Origin: Streptomyces sp. NRRL S-350
GTDB lineage: Bacteria; Actinomycetota; Actinomycetes; Streptomycetales; Streptomycetaceae
Length of the DNA: 64,000 bases
NCBI RefSeq assembly: GCF_000719705.1
Contig: NZ_JOHO01000029.1
Coordinates: 19,976 to 83,975, forward strand
Reading direction: 5' to 3'
A model generated the notes under the pieces. That model ran no database searches and was not told the DNA's origin. It worked only from the letters and a program-made list of their open reading frames with translations. The first letter of the stretch is position 1. The number at the start of each line of letters is the position of its first letter. Shown piece by piece: positions 16,227 through 24,456 of this stretch. The translations under genes and the position numbers were made by a program.

Positions 16227-17246
16227 CTAACCCCCGTACCGGTGCTTGAGGTTCGGGTCGTCCAGCCACCACGGCCGCATCCCCGCCTCCTCCTCTTCCG
16301 GCCGTCCCTGCGCCCGGGCCTCCGCGGCCGCCGCCTCGAACCGGGCGTCCAGCTCGGCGTCCACGGCCTTGATCTCCTCGCGCCCCTGCACCACCATCCG
16401 CCGCACCAGCGCGGCCAGGAACGGCAGCCCGACCAGGTCCCCCAGGACCCAGAACGCGTTGCCGCCCCAGGTCTGGTCCTGTACCAGGCTCGGCCCCCAC
16501 GGCCGCCCGAGCGCCACGTAGTAGTGCTCGGCGACGAGGTGGCCGCCGTAGATCAGCACGATCCCGAGCCCCGCGTCGAAGTTCACCTCGGCGAAGGTGA
16601 TGAACAGCCCGAGCAGGTGCGGGTACTCGTGCCCGACGGGGTCGATCTGCAGCCGCGGCCAGAAGTAGGCGAGGCCCAGCAGCACCAGCGCCAGGTGCAG
16701 CAGCACGTTCCCGAACGCGCTGGAGACCGACTCCTCGTACCAGGGCGTGAAGTAGAGCAGCCACGGCGGCGCCATCAGCAGCGCCGTCGAGACGGCCGGG
16801 AACATCAGCACCTTGGACGGGCGGCTGCGCAGCGCCCGCAGGATCCGCTCCCGCCGGGCCGGCGACGCGGCCCCGACGAGCAGCGAGACGGGCGCACCGA
16901 GCGCGAGCAGCAGCGGGACGACCATCAGCAGCAGCACGACCTGTACGGCCCGGTCGGTGAAGAGGATCCGGTCGTACACGCCGAGGCCGGAGCAGGTGCA
17001 CCAGATCCACAGCAGCAGTCCGCCGAGGAAGGCGGCGGTGCGGCTGGGCTGCCAGCGCTCGCCGCCGGACCGGTGGACGGTGCGCACCGCCGCCAGGTAC
17101 CAGGCGCCGAGCAGCACCGAGAGGGCGAGCACCAGCGGCTCGGCCGTCCAGGAGGTGGCCAGCGCGGACCAGTGCCACGGTGGTGGTCCGCTGTAGGCGA
17201 GCGTGGTGGCCACGCCGTCCACCGCGCCGCCCGCCGCGCCGTTCAT
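16227..17246 (-). CDS. CtaG-family cytochrome c oxidase assembly protein
   Basis: 339 residues with about nine membrane helices. The family pattern of caa3-type oxidase copper-assembly proteins is visible: PLVLALSVLLGAWYLAAVR, LLLWIWCTCSGLGVYDRILF, MVVPLLLALGAPVSLL, LLYFTPWYEESVSS and FITFAEVNFDAGLGIVLIYGG. A charged Glu-rich tail follows (EAAAAEARAQGRPEEEEAG). It probably helps insert copper into the oxidase at the plasma membrane. The ATG at 17246 is chosen because AGGTGGG precedes it and upstream codons are non-coding in character. Confidence 0.88.
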   Translation of the reverse strand: MNGAAGGAVDGVATTLAYSGPPPWHWSALATSWTAEPLVLALSVLLGAWYLAAVRTVHRSGGERWQPSRTAAFLGGLLLWIWCTCSGLGVYDRILFTDRAVQVVLLLMVVPLLLALGAPVSLLVGAASPARRERILRALRSRPSKVLMFPAVSTALLMAPPWLLYFTPWYEESVSSAFGNVLLHLALVLLGLAYFWPRLQIDPVGHEYPHLLGLFITFAEVNFDAGLGIVLIYGGHLVAEHYYVALGRPWGPSLVQDQTWGGNAFWVLGDLVGLPFLAALVRRMVVQGREEIKAVDAELDARFEAAAAEARAQGRPEEEEAGMRPWWLDDPNLKHRYGG

Positions 17247-17413
17247 CCGTCCGCCCACCTCGCTCGTACCCGCCGCCCGGGGCGGCGGACGTCGTCCGCA
17301 CCGCCGCCGTCGCAGAGCCGGCGGTCGCCGCGGCGGAGGCCGGGGCGCCCGGCCATGATGTCGCCGCGCCCCGGGCGGGCCGCACCCGGGCCCCGGCTCT
17401 ATACCCGAGCCTG

Positions 17414-17457
17414 GACAAAGCTTTGCCAACCCCCGACAAAGCTTTGCCAGGGCAAAG
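17414..17457. promoter_or_regulatory. Operator-like array of CAAAGCTTTG palindromes
   Basis: GACAAAGCTTTGCCA occurs twice (17414-17428 and 17435-17449), 21 bp apart or two DNA turns. Each copy contains the perfect palindrome CAAAGCTTTG. A third half-site GGCAAAG (17451-17457) forms an inverted repeat with the second copy. The array lies in the 298-bp gap between the divergent CtaG-like and SEDS genes, where I see nothing else. Confidence 0.6.
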
Positions 17458-17544
17458 TTCTGACCCCGGGGTCGCGCGGCCCGCAACCACGGCGACGGCC
17501 CGGACGTCTGGCAGGATGCCCGTCGGCGATACCCGCCACGTGGG

Positions 17545-19251
17545 GTGACAAGGGGACGACAAGAGGTGCGAAGCACTGCACGCGGCGACGGCCGGCGGCT
17601 GGCCGCGCGCCACCGCAACATCGAGCTGGGCCTGCTGGCGCTCGCGGTGGCCGTCTGTCTGGCGGGACACATCGACGCCGCTCTGGCGCTGACCGGCAGG
17701 ATGCCGCCGGGGCTGCTGGTGCACGCCCTGTCGCTGGGCGCGCTCGCCGGGGCGGCACACCTGGCGGTGCGCCGGTTCGCGCCGTACGCGGACCCGCTGA
17801 TCCTGCCGCTGGGCGTCTTCCTGACCGGCTTCGGGCTGGTGCTGCTGGACCGGCTGGACTTCAGCTACAAGGCCGCGCACGCCGCGAAGGGCGACTACCA
17901 GAAGCTCCCGGCCGCACCCTCCCAGTTGATGTGGGTGTTCATCTCGGTGGCGGCGGCGATCGCGCTGATCGTCCTGGTCAAGCACCACCGCTTCTTCCAG
18001 CGCTACGTGTACCTGCTGATGGCGGGCGCGCTGATCCTGCTGGCCGCGCCGGTGGCCTCGCCGGGCGACAGCTTCGGCGCCAAGCGCTGGATCCGGCTGT
18101 TCGGGCTCTCCTTCGAGCCGGACGAGTTCGTGAAGGTCGCGATCACGATCTTCTTCGCCGGCTACCTGATGGCCTCCCGGGACGCGCTCGCGCTGGCCGG
18201 CCGGAAGGTCTGGGGGATGACCCTGCCCCGAGGCCGGCACGCCGGGCCGGTGCTGGCGATCTGGGTGGTCAGCCTGCTGGTCCTGATCTTCGAGCGCGAC
18301 CTGGGCACCTCGCTGATCTTCTTCGGCGTCTTCATCGTGATGCTGTACGTGGCGACCGAGCGCACCAGCTGGGTGGTGCTCGGCCTGCTGATGGCCGTCG
18401 GCGGCGCGGCGGTGGTCGGCACCGTGGAGCCGCACGTGCACGGCCGCGTCGAGGCCTGGCTGCACCCGCTCGACTACTACAAGCCGGTGCACGACAAGGC
18501 GATCTCCGAGCAGCCCGCCGAAGCCCTGTTCAGCCTCGGCACCGGGCACATGACCGGGACCGGCCTGGGCTCCGGCCGGCCCTGGCTGATCGGCTTCGCC
18601 GGGCGCAGCGACTTCATCTTCACCACCATCGGCGAGGAGCTGGGCCTCGCCGGGGTGACGGCCGTGCTGCTGGTCTACGTGCTGCTGATCCAGCGCGGCC
18701 TGCGCACCGCCGTCGGCCTGACCGACCCGTTCGGCAAGCTGCTCGCCACCGGCCTGTCGGCGGCCCTGGCCCTGCAGATCTTCGTGGTCGTCGGCGGCGT
18801 GAGCGGGCTGGTCCCGCTGACCGGCAAGGCGCTGCCGTTCCTGGCGGCCGGTGGTTCGTCACTGATGGCGAACTGGCTGATGGTCGCGCTGCTGATCAAG
18901 CTGAGCGACTCCTCCGGGCGCACCGCCCTGGACCCGGTCCAGACGTCCCCCGAACCCCTCCCGGTCCAGGCCCGCCCGGCCGGGCGGAGCCCGCAGGGCG
19001 ACCCGGCTGCGGCCGCCCCTGCGGCCCCGGACCCCGCCGCACCGGCCTCCGCCGACCCGTCCACCGCCGACCCCTCCGCCGCGACCGAGCTGCACCCCGT
19101 GATCGGCCGGACCCCGAACGACCGATCCTCGGACGGCCGGCCGCCGAACGGCCCGAGCCCGTACGACCGGACCGCGAACGACCGGAGCCCGGCCGGTCGG
19201 CAGCCCACCGGACCGCAGTACGGCCACCCCACGCACCCGGCCACCACCTGA
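17545..19251 (+). CDS. FtsW/RodA/SpoVE (SEDS) peptidoglycan glycosyltransferase
   Basis: 568 residues: about 12 membrane helices to residue 450, then a disordered tail of about 115 residues rich in Ala, Pro and repeated NDRS/DGR elements. SEDS marks are AKRWIRLFGLSFEPDEFVK, the catalytic-Asp block FERDLGTSLIFFG, FAGRSDFIFTTIGEELG and PLTGKALPFLAAGGSSL. It polymerises lipid II with a partner PBP in the membrane. No PBP gene is adjacent, which is unusual. GTG at 17545 or 17566 may be the start. The promoter gap carries palindromic operator-like repeats. Confidence 0.9.
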   Translation: MTRGRQEVRSTARGDGRRLAARHRNIELGLLALAVAVCLAGHIDAALALTGRMPPGLLVHALSLGALAGAAHLAVRRFAPYADPLILPLGVFLTGFGLVLLDRLDFSYKAAHAAKGDYQKLPAAPSQLMWVFISVAAAIALIVLVKHHRFFQRYVYLLMAGALILLAAPVASPGDSFGAKRWIRLFGLSFEPDEFVKVAITIFFAGYLMASRDALALAGRKVWGMTLPRGRHAGPVLAIWVVSLLVLIFERDLGTSLIFFGVFIVMLYVATERTSWVVLGLLMAVGGAAVVGTVEPHVHGRVEAWLHPLDYYKPVHDKAISEQPAEALFSLGTGHMTGTGLGSGRPWLIGFAGRSDFIFTTIGEELGLAGVTAVLLVYVLLIQRGLRTAVGLTDPFGKLLATGLSAALALQIFVVVGGVSGLVPLTGKALPFLAAGGSSLMANWLMVALLIKLSDSSGRTALDPVQTSPEPLPVQARPAGRSPQGDPAAAAPAAPDPAAPASADPSTADPSAATELHPVIGRTPNDRSSDGRPPNGPSPYDRTANDRSPAGRQPTGPQYGHPTHPATT

Positions 19252-19317
19252 CGCACCGACCGGCCCCGACGGGACCGACAGGACCGACGGGACCGACCGG
19301 CCGTCTCTCCCCCACAC

Positions 19318-19371
19318 ACGGGTCAGGGCCTCCCCCAGAAACCGCACTCTCCGGGGGAGGCCCTGACCCGT
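19318..19371. terminator. 19-bp bidirectional terminator hairpin
   Basis: ACGGGTCAGGGCCTCCCCC (19318-19336) and its exact reverse complement (19353-19371) flank a 16-nt loop. It lies between the convergent SEDS and YihY genes and can serve both. Confidence 0.85.
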
Positions 19372-19396
19372 GTCGTGGCCCCGTCCACTACTGCTG

Positions 19397-20770
19397 CTAC
19401 TGCTGCTCCCACGGCGGCCGGGGAGGCCGCGGCGGGTACCCCGGCACCCCCGGCCCCCCGGTGCCCGGAGGCCCCATGGAATCCGCCGGCCCCGACCCCG
19501 GCACCCCCGGCCCCTGCGCTCCCGCCCCCGGCGGCGGCCCCGACGGACGGTCGCTGTCGGGCGGCGGCGGCGCGGGCCGGTGGTGCGGCCCGCCGCGGGC
19601 GGTGAGACGGCCGCGCAGGTTGTCGGCGGCCAGCACGTCGGCCCAGCGCTCCGGGTACTCGGAGGGCACGTCGACGTCCTCGCCGTCGTCCTCGCCCCAC
19701 TCCTCCTCGACGCCCTCGGCGAGCCCGAGTTCGCGGGCGCGCCGGGCCCGTTCGGCGGCCCGCCGGGCGGCGACCTCGCGGACGACGGCGGCGGCGGCCT
19801 CCTCGTGGGCGCGTTCGTTCTCGGCGCGCGCGTCGGCGGTCTCCAGGGTGGGCCAGCGGCGGTCTATCGCGGCGTTCATGGCGGCGCCGATGAGTACCGC
19901 GAGGGCCACCACGAAGATCCACAGCAGCACCGCGACGGGCGCCGCGAGTGAGCCGTACACCGAGGGGCCCTCGACCGAGCTGACCAGGTAGAGCCGGAGC
20001 CCGACGCTGCAGAAGACCAGTACGACGAGGGCGACCAGCGCGCCGGGGATGTCCTCGCGCCACGGGGTCGAGACGGGGACGGCCAGGTGGTAGAGGGTGG
20101 TGAGGGAGACGATCAGCAGCACGATCGCGACCGGCCAGTAGGCGGCGCCGACCAGTCCGGCGATGCCGGGCACGGCGTTCTCCACCAGCCCGGGCCCGGC
20201 CATCAGGAGCGGCAGCACGAGTGAGCCGATGACCAGGGCGCCGAGGTAGAGGCCGAGTGACATCAGCCGGGTCTTGACGATGCCCCGCTTGCCGTCGAGC
20301 CCGTACATGACGGTGATGGTGTCGATGAAGATGTAGAGCGCCCTGGAGCCGGACCACAGGGACAGCAGGAAGCCGATCGAGACGAGGTCGGGCCGGGTGT
20401 GGTCGAACACCTGGTTGAGCAGGGGGACGACGACCTCCTTGACGGAGGAGTCCGACAGGACCGTCCCGGAGGCCGAGACGATGTCGTGCTTGAGCCGGTC
20501 GATGGTGCCTGCGCCGAGGAACTCGTCGAGGTAGCCGAGGGTGCCGGCCAGGCCGAGCAGCAGCGGTGGGATCGACAGCAGGGTGAAGAAGGCCGCCTCG
20601 GCGGCGAGACCGGTGACCCGGTACTCGACGCAGGTGTTGGTGGTGTCCCTGACCAGTTCCCATGCCGTTCGGCGCCAGGTGGCCCGTTTGGCCGCGCGCC
20701 GGGAGCCCTTGCCCCGGCGCCGGGTGGGCCGTTCGGGGTTCGGTCCGCTCGTATCGCCTGCTGCTTGCAC
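19397..20770 (-). CDS. YihY/BrkB-family membrane protein
   Basis: 457 residues. A basic head (TRRRGKGSRRAAKR) precedes six membrane helices of the YihY/virulence-factor BrkB family: TNTCVEYRVTGLAAEAAFFTL, PPLLLGLAGTLGYLDEF, LWSGSRALYIFIDTITVMYG and a final WIFVVALAVLIGAAMNAAIDRRWP. A 130-residue charged, then Pro/Gly-rich cytoplasmic tail follows. Function in this family is unsettled. The GTG at 20770 is chosen because codons further upstream lose GC3 bias; ATG at 20887 is an alternative. Confidence 0.85.
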   Translation of the reverse strand: MQAAGDTSGPNPERPTRRRGKGSRRAAKRATWRRTAWELVRDTTNTCVEYRVTGLAAEAAFFTLLSIPPLLLGLAGTLGYLDEFLGAGTIDRLKHDIVSASGTVLSDSSVKEVVVPLLNQVFDHTRPDLVSIGFLLSLWSGSRALYIFIDTITVMYGLDGKRGIVKTRLMSLGLYLGALVIGSLVLPLLMAGPGLVENAVPGIAGLVGAAYWPVAIVLLIVSLTTLYHLAVPVSTPWREDIPGALVALVVLVFCSVGLRLYLVSSVEGPSVYGSLAAPVAVLLWIFVVALAVLIGAAMNAAIDRRWPTLETADARAENERAHEEAAAAVVREVAARRAAERARRARELGLAEGVEEEWGEDDGEDVDVPSEYPERWADVLAADNLRGRLTARGGPHHRPAPPPPDSDRPSGPPPGAGAQGPGVPGSGPADSMGPPGTGGPGVPGYPPRPPRPPWEQQ

Positions 20771-20947
20771 AGGGCCAACCGTATCGGGCCGGGGCGCTCC
20801 GGTTGATCTCCCCCGGGTGGGGGCGTGTGGCCGGACGCCCGGGCGGGGAGCGGCGGGAACGCCAATCCGTCCCACATGACGAAACATCAGCGTCCAGCAT
20901 TCGGATGTTAGTGGACCGCGAGTCATGCCCCGTGCGAATCTCTTGCC

Positions 20948-21031
20948 ATGCCTAGCGCCGGAACAACCTTGGTAGGTCGACTCCACGTCGATCTCCTTCG
21001 CGTGTCCAGCGCCATCTGTCCGGTGACCTGA
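20948..21031 (+). CDS. Putative cysteine-responsive leader peptide of the sulfur operon
   Basis: A 27-residue peptide beginning MPSAGTTLVG and ending RLHVDLLRVSSAICPVT. I recognise the RxHVDLxRVSSAICP ending from actinomycete leader peptides placed before sulfur-assimilation genes, where a near-terminal cysteine codon lets translation report cysteinyl-tRNA supply. It ends 198 bases before the sulfite reductase start. It has no strong ribosome-binding site, so it may be leaderless. I do not see an obvious strong terminator between it and the reductase, so the exact mechanism is open. Confidence 0.8.
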   Translation: MPSAGTTLVGRLHVDLLRVSSAICPVT

Positions 21032-21229
21032 GCCCACCCCTGCCGCACCACCGCACCCGGCGCCACCCTTCTCGCCGTCCCGGCCGCAACGGACGTGCAG
21101 GCGCCCCGCCCGGCCTCGGTCACTGCCCTCCCGGTCCTGAGAAACCCGCAGGTCAGAGCAGCACCGCACGGCTGAGCACGCACCGCGACCCACCCGGCAC
21201 CAGCGCCACCTGCCCCGAAGGACTTCACC

Positions 21230-22954
21230 ATGGCCACCTCCCCCGAGACCGTCGAGCCCACGGCCGACCGCCCCGCCGCGAGCCGCCCCGCCGCGGCCCG
21301 CAAGGTGACCCGCCACCGTGGCGAGGGCCAGTGGGGCATGGGACACCACACGCCGCTGAACGCCAACGAGCAGTTCAAGAAGGACGACGACGGTCTCAAT
21401 GTGCGGACACGTATTGAGACGATCTACGCGCACCGCGGTTTCGACTCGATCGACCCCGCCGACCTGCGCGGCCGGATGCGCTGGTGGGGCCTCTACACCC
21501 AGCGCAAGGAAGGCATCGACGGCGGCAAGACCGCGATCCTGGACCCGCACGAGCTGGACGCCGAGTACTTCATGCTCCGCGTGCGCATCGACGGCGGCCG
21601 GCTGACCGTCCCCCAGCTGCGGGCGATCGCCGAGGTCTCCGAGCAGTACGCCCGCGGCACCGCCGACCTGACCGACCGCCAGAACATCCAGTACCACTGG
21701 ATCCGGATCGAGGACGTCCCGGCGATCTGGCAGAAGCTGGAGGCCGTCGGCCTGTCCACCACCGAGGCCTGCGGCGACACCCCGCGCGTCATCCTCGGCT
21801 CCCCGGTGGCGGGCGTCGCCGAGGACGAGATCATCGACGGCACTCCCGCCATCGACGGGATCCAGCGCCGCTTCATCGGCAACAAGGACTTCTCCAACCT
21901 GCCGCGCAAGTTCAAGGCCGCCGTCTCCGGCTCCCCGCTGCTGGACGTCGCCCACGAGATCAACGACGTCGCCTTCGTCGGCGTCGTCCACCCCGAGCAC
22001 GGGCCCGGCTTCGACCTGTGGGTCGGCGGCGGCCTGTCCACCAACCCGCGCCTGGGCGTTCGCCTGGGCGCCTGGGTGCCGCTGGACGAGGTGCCCGACG
22101 TCTTCGGCGGCGTCATCGGCATCTTCCGCGACTACGGCTACCGGCGCCTGCGCAACCGCGCCCGGCTGAAGTTCCTGGTCGCCGACTGGGGGCCGGAGAA
22201 GTTCCGCCAGGTGCTGCAGGACGAGTACCTGAAGTACACGCTGGTCGACGGCCCCGCCCCCGCCGAGCCGTCCGGCCGCTGGCGCGACCACGTCGGCGTC
22301 CACCGGCAGCGCGACGGCAGGTTCTACATCGGCTTCGCGCCGCGCGTCGGCCGGGTCGACGGCAAGCTGCTCGGCCGGATCGCCGACCTCGCCGCCGCCC
22401 ACGGCAGCGACCGGGTGCGCACCACCGCCGAGCAGAAGATGCTCATCCTCGACATCGCCGAGGAGCACGTCGACTCCGTGGTGGCCGGCCTGGAGGAGCT
22501 CGACCTGCGGGTCACCCCGTCGCCGTTCCGCCGCGGCACCATGGCCTGCACCGGCATCGAGTACTGCAAGCTCGCCATCGTCGAGACCAAGGAGCGCGGC
22601 CGCACGCTCATCGACGAGCTGGAGCAGCGCCTGCCGGACTTCGCCGAGCCGCTGACCATCAACATCAACGGCTGCCCGAACTCCTGCGCCCGCATCCAGG
22701 TCGCCGACATCGGCCTCAAGGGCCAGCTGGTCACCGACGAGAACGGCGAGCAGGTCGAGGGCTACCAGGTGCACCTCGGCGGCGCGCTCGGCCTGGAGGC
22801 CGGCTTCGGCCGCAAGGTCCGCGGCCTCAAGGTGACCAGTGCCGGCCTGCCCGCCTACGTGGAGCGCCTGCTGACCCGCTACCAGGCCGACCGCAGCGAG
22901 GGCGAGCGCTTCGCCCAGTGGACGGCCCGGGCCACCGAGGAGCAGCTGTCGTGA
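21230..22954 (+). CDS. sir: Ferredoxin-dependent sulfite (or nitrite) reductase
   Basis: 574 residues, siroheme and [4Fe-4S] enzyme reducing sulfite to sulfide. Cluster cysteines are seen in MACTGIEYCKLA (about 437-443) and NGCPNSCAR (about 480-485). The tyrosine of WWGLY (near 88) and the cysteine of TEACGD (near 181) match the Tyr-Cys pair known in mycobacterial SirA. Siroheme-binding RDY..RRLRNRARLKFL is present. The cys-operon context shows sulfite rather than nitrite as the physiological substrate. RBS GAAGGAC precedes the ATG. It overlaps the next gene by GTGA. Confidence 0.93.
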   Translation: MATSPETVEPTADRPAASRPAAARKVTRHRGEGQWGMGHHTPLNANEQFKKDDDGLNVRTRIETIYAHRGFDSIDPADLRGRMRWWGLYTQRKEGIDGGKTAILDPHELDAEYFMLRVRIDGGRLTVPQLRAIAEVSEQYARGTADLTDRQNIQYHWIRIEDVPAIWQKLEAVGLSTTEACGDTPRVILGSPVAGVAEDEIIDGTPAIDGIQRRFIGNKDFSNLPRKFKAAVSGSPLLDVAHEINDVAFVGVVHPEHGPGFDLWVGGGLSTNPRLGVRLGAWVPLDEVPDVFGGVIGIFRDYGYRRLRNRARLKFLVADWGPEKFRQVLQDEYLKYTLVDGPAPAEPSGRWRDHVGVHRQRDGRFYIGFAPRVGRVDGKLLGRIADLAAAHGSDRVRTTAEQKMLILDIAEEHVDSVVAGLEELDLRVTPSPFRRGTMACTGIEYCKLAIVETKERGRTLIDELEQRLPDFAEPLTININGCPNSCARIQVADIGLKGQLVTDENGEQVEGYQVHLGGALGLEAGFGRKVRGLKVTSAGLPAYVERLLTRYQADRSEGERFAQWTARATEEQLS

Positions 22955-23133
22955 GCGAGCGAGCCGCCCCGTTCTTCTGCCCCTACTGCGGGGACGAGGA
23001 CCTGCGCCCCTCCGAGGCCGGGCACGGCGCCTGGGAGTGCCACGGGTGCCGCCGGGCCTTCCAGTTGAAGTTCCTCGGCCTGCTGGCACCGACCGATCAC
23101 GGGGGTACGTCCGATGAGCAGCACCGCGCCTGA
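22951..23133 (+). CDS. Small zinc-ribbon protein of the sulfur operon
   Basis: 60 residues, GTG start overlapping the sulfite reductase stop (GTGA) and ending 20 bases inside cysH. Two CxxC knuckles (C10/C13 in FFCPYCGDED, C30/C33 in WECHGCRRAF) form a zinc ribbon or rubredoxin-like site. Tight coupling on both sides implies a role with the reductases, for example as a redox or assembly partner. That role is inferred; I know no characterised homologue. Confidence 0.8.
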   Translation: MSERAAPFFCPYCGDEDLRPSEAGHGAWECHGCRRAFQLKFLGLLAPTDHGGTSDEQHRA

Positions 23134-23815
23134 CCACGAGGAGGCGGCCGTCCGGGCCGGCCGCGAGCTGGAGGACGCCACCGCGCAGGAGGTCCTGCGC
23201 TGGGCGGCCGACACCTTCGGCCGGCGGTTCTGCGTCACCTCCTCCATGGAGGACGCGGTCGTCGCGCACCTGGCCTCCACGGTGCTCCCCGGCGTGGACG
23301 TGGTGTTCCTGGACACCGGCTACCACTTCGCCGAGACCCTCGGTACCCGCGACGCGGTGGCCGCGACCATGCCGGTCAACGTCATCACGCTCGCTCCGCT
23401 GAGGACCGTCGCCGAGCAGGACGCCGAGTACGGGCCGAACCTGCACGACCGCGACCCGGACCTGTGCTGCTCGCTGCGCAAGGTCGAGCCGCTGAACCGC
23501 GGCCTCGCCGGCTACGACGCCTGGGCGACGGGGCTGCGCCGCGACGAGTCGCCGACCCGGGCGAACACCCCGGTGGTCTCCTGGGACCCGAAGCGCCGCA
23601 AGGTCAAGGTCGCCCCGATCGCCCGGTGGACGCAGGAGGACGTGGACGCCTACGTCGCCGCCAACGGGGTGCTGCTCAACCCGCTGCTGTGGGAGGGCTA
23701 CACCTCGATCGGCTGCTCGCCGCTGTCCTGCACCCGCAAGCCCGCCGAGGGCGAGGACGCCCGGGCCGGCCGCTGGTCCGGCTCCGGCAAGACCGAGTGC
23801 GGCATCCACCTCTGA
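23114..23815 (+). CDS. cysH: Phosphoadenylyl/adenylyl-sulfate reductase (4Fe-4S type)
   Basis: 233 residues. It reduces activated sulfate to sulfite with thioredoxin. The P-loop-like start (CVTSSMEDAVVAHL), DTGYHFAETL, and the cluster cysteines DLCCSLRKVEPL and GCSPLSCTRKP, with catalytic KTECGIHL at the C-terminus, are all present. The CC...C..C set indicates the iron-sulfur form, which mostly uses APS directly, although cysC is also in this operon. Its start overlaps the zinc-ribbon gene. Confidence 0.94.
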   Translation: MSSTAPDHEEAAVRAGRELEDATAQEVLRWAADTFGRRFCVTSSMEDAVVAHLASTVLPGVDVVFLDTGYHFAETLGTRDAVAATMPVNVITLAPLRTVAEQDAEYGPNLHDRDPDLCCSLRKVEPLNRGLAGYDAWATGLRRDESPTRANTPVVSWDPKRRKVKVAPIARWTQEDVDAYVAANGVLLNPLLWEGYTSIGCSPLSCTRKPAEGEDARAGRWSGSGKTECGIHL

Positions 23816-23850
23816 TCCGCCACCGCCAACCACTGCGTAAGGAAGAACCC

Positions 23851-24456
23851 GTGACAGCTGACACCCTGGGCCGCCGCGGCTCCGTCGGAGGCACTGCGGC
23901 GGCCCGCCCGGCCGCCCCCTGCGAGCGCGGCGCCACCGTGTGGCTGACCGGGCTGCCGAGCGCGGGCAAGACCACCCTGGCCTTCGCGCTGGCCGAGCGG
24001 CTGCGCGCCGAGGGCCACGAGGTCGAGGTCCTGGACGGCGACGAGATCCGCGAGTTCCTCTCCAAGGGCCTCGGCTTCTCCCGCGAGGACCGGCACACCA
24101 ACGTCACCAGGATCGGCTTCGTCGCCGAGAAGCTCGCCGCGCACGGCGTCAAGGTGCTCGCCCCGGTGATCGCCCCGTTCGCCGACTCCCGCGCCGCCGT
24201 GCGCGAGCGGCACGCCGCGGCCGGCACCGAGTTCCTGGAGATCCACGTCGCCACGCCGGTCGAGCTGTGCGCCGAACGCGACGTCAAGGGCCTGTACGCC
24301 AGGCAGGCCGCCGGGGAGATCTCCGGCCTCACCGGCGTCGACGACCCGTACGAGGCGCCGGCCTCCCCGGACCTGCGCCTCCAGACGCAGGGCCGCGCGG
24401 TCGCCGAGTCCGCCGCCGAGCTGCACGCCTTCCTGACCGAGAGGGGCCTCGCATGA
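23851..24456 (+). CDS. cysC: Adenylyl-sulfate kinase
   Basis: 201 residues. It phosphorylates APS to PAPS. P-loop GLPSAGKTTLA, the DGDEIREFLSKGLGFSREDRHTN block that binds APS, and the FLEIHVATPVELCAERDVKGLY region are present. GTG start 35 bases after cysH, with AAGGAAG upstream. The stop overlaps cysD (ATGA). Having both a [4Fe-4S] reductase and CysC suggests that PAPS also serves sulfation. Confidence 0.95.
   Translation: MTADTLGRRGSVGGTAAARPAAPCERGATVWLTGLPSAGKTTLAFALAERLRAEGHEVEVLDGDEIREFLSKGLGFSREDRHTNVTRIGFVAEKLAAHGVKVLAPVIAPFADSRAAVRERHAAAGTEFLEIHVATPVELCAERDVKGLYARQAAGEISGLTGVDDPYEAPASPDLRLQTQGRAVAESAAELHAFLTERGLA

Noticed and set aside
20771..21229. SAM or cobalamin riboswitch before the sulfur operon
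   Set aside because: No conserved riboswitch core is visible, whereas the leader peptide fits well.
20888..23833. Long minus-strand open frame opposite sulfite reductase and cysH
   Set aside because: It is an antisense shadow caused by high GC3; the plus-strand genes are unmistakable.
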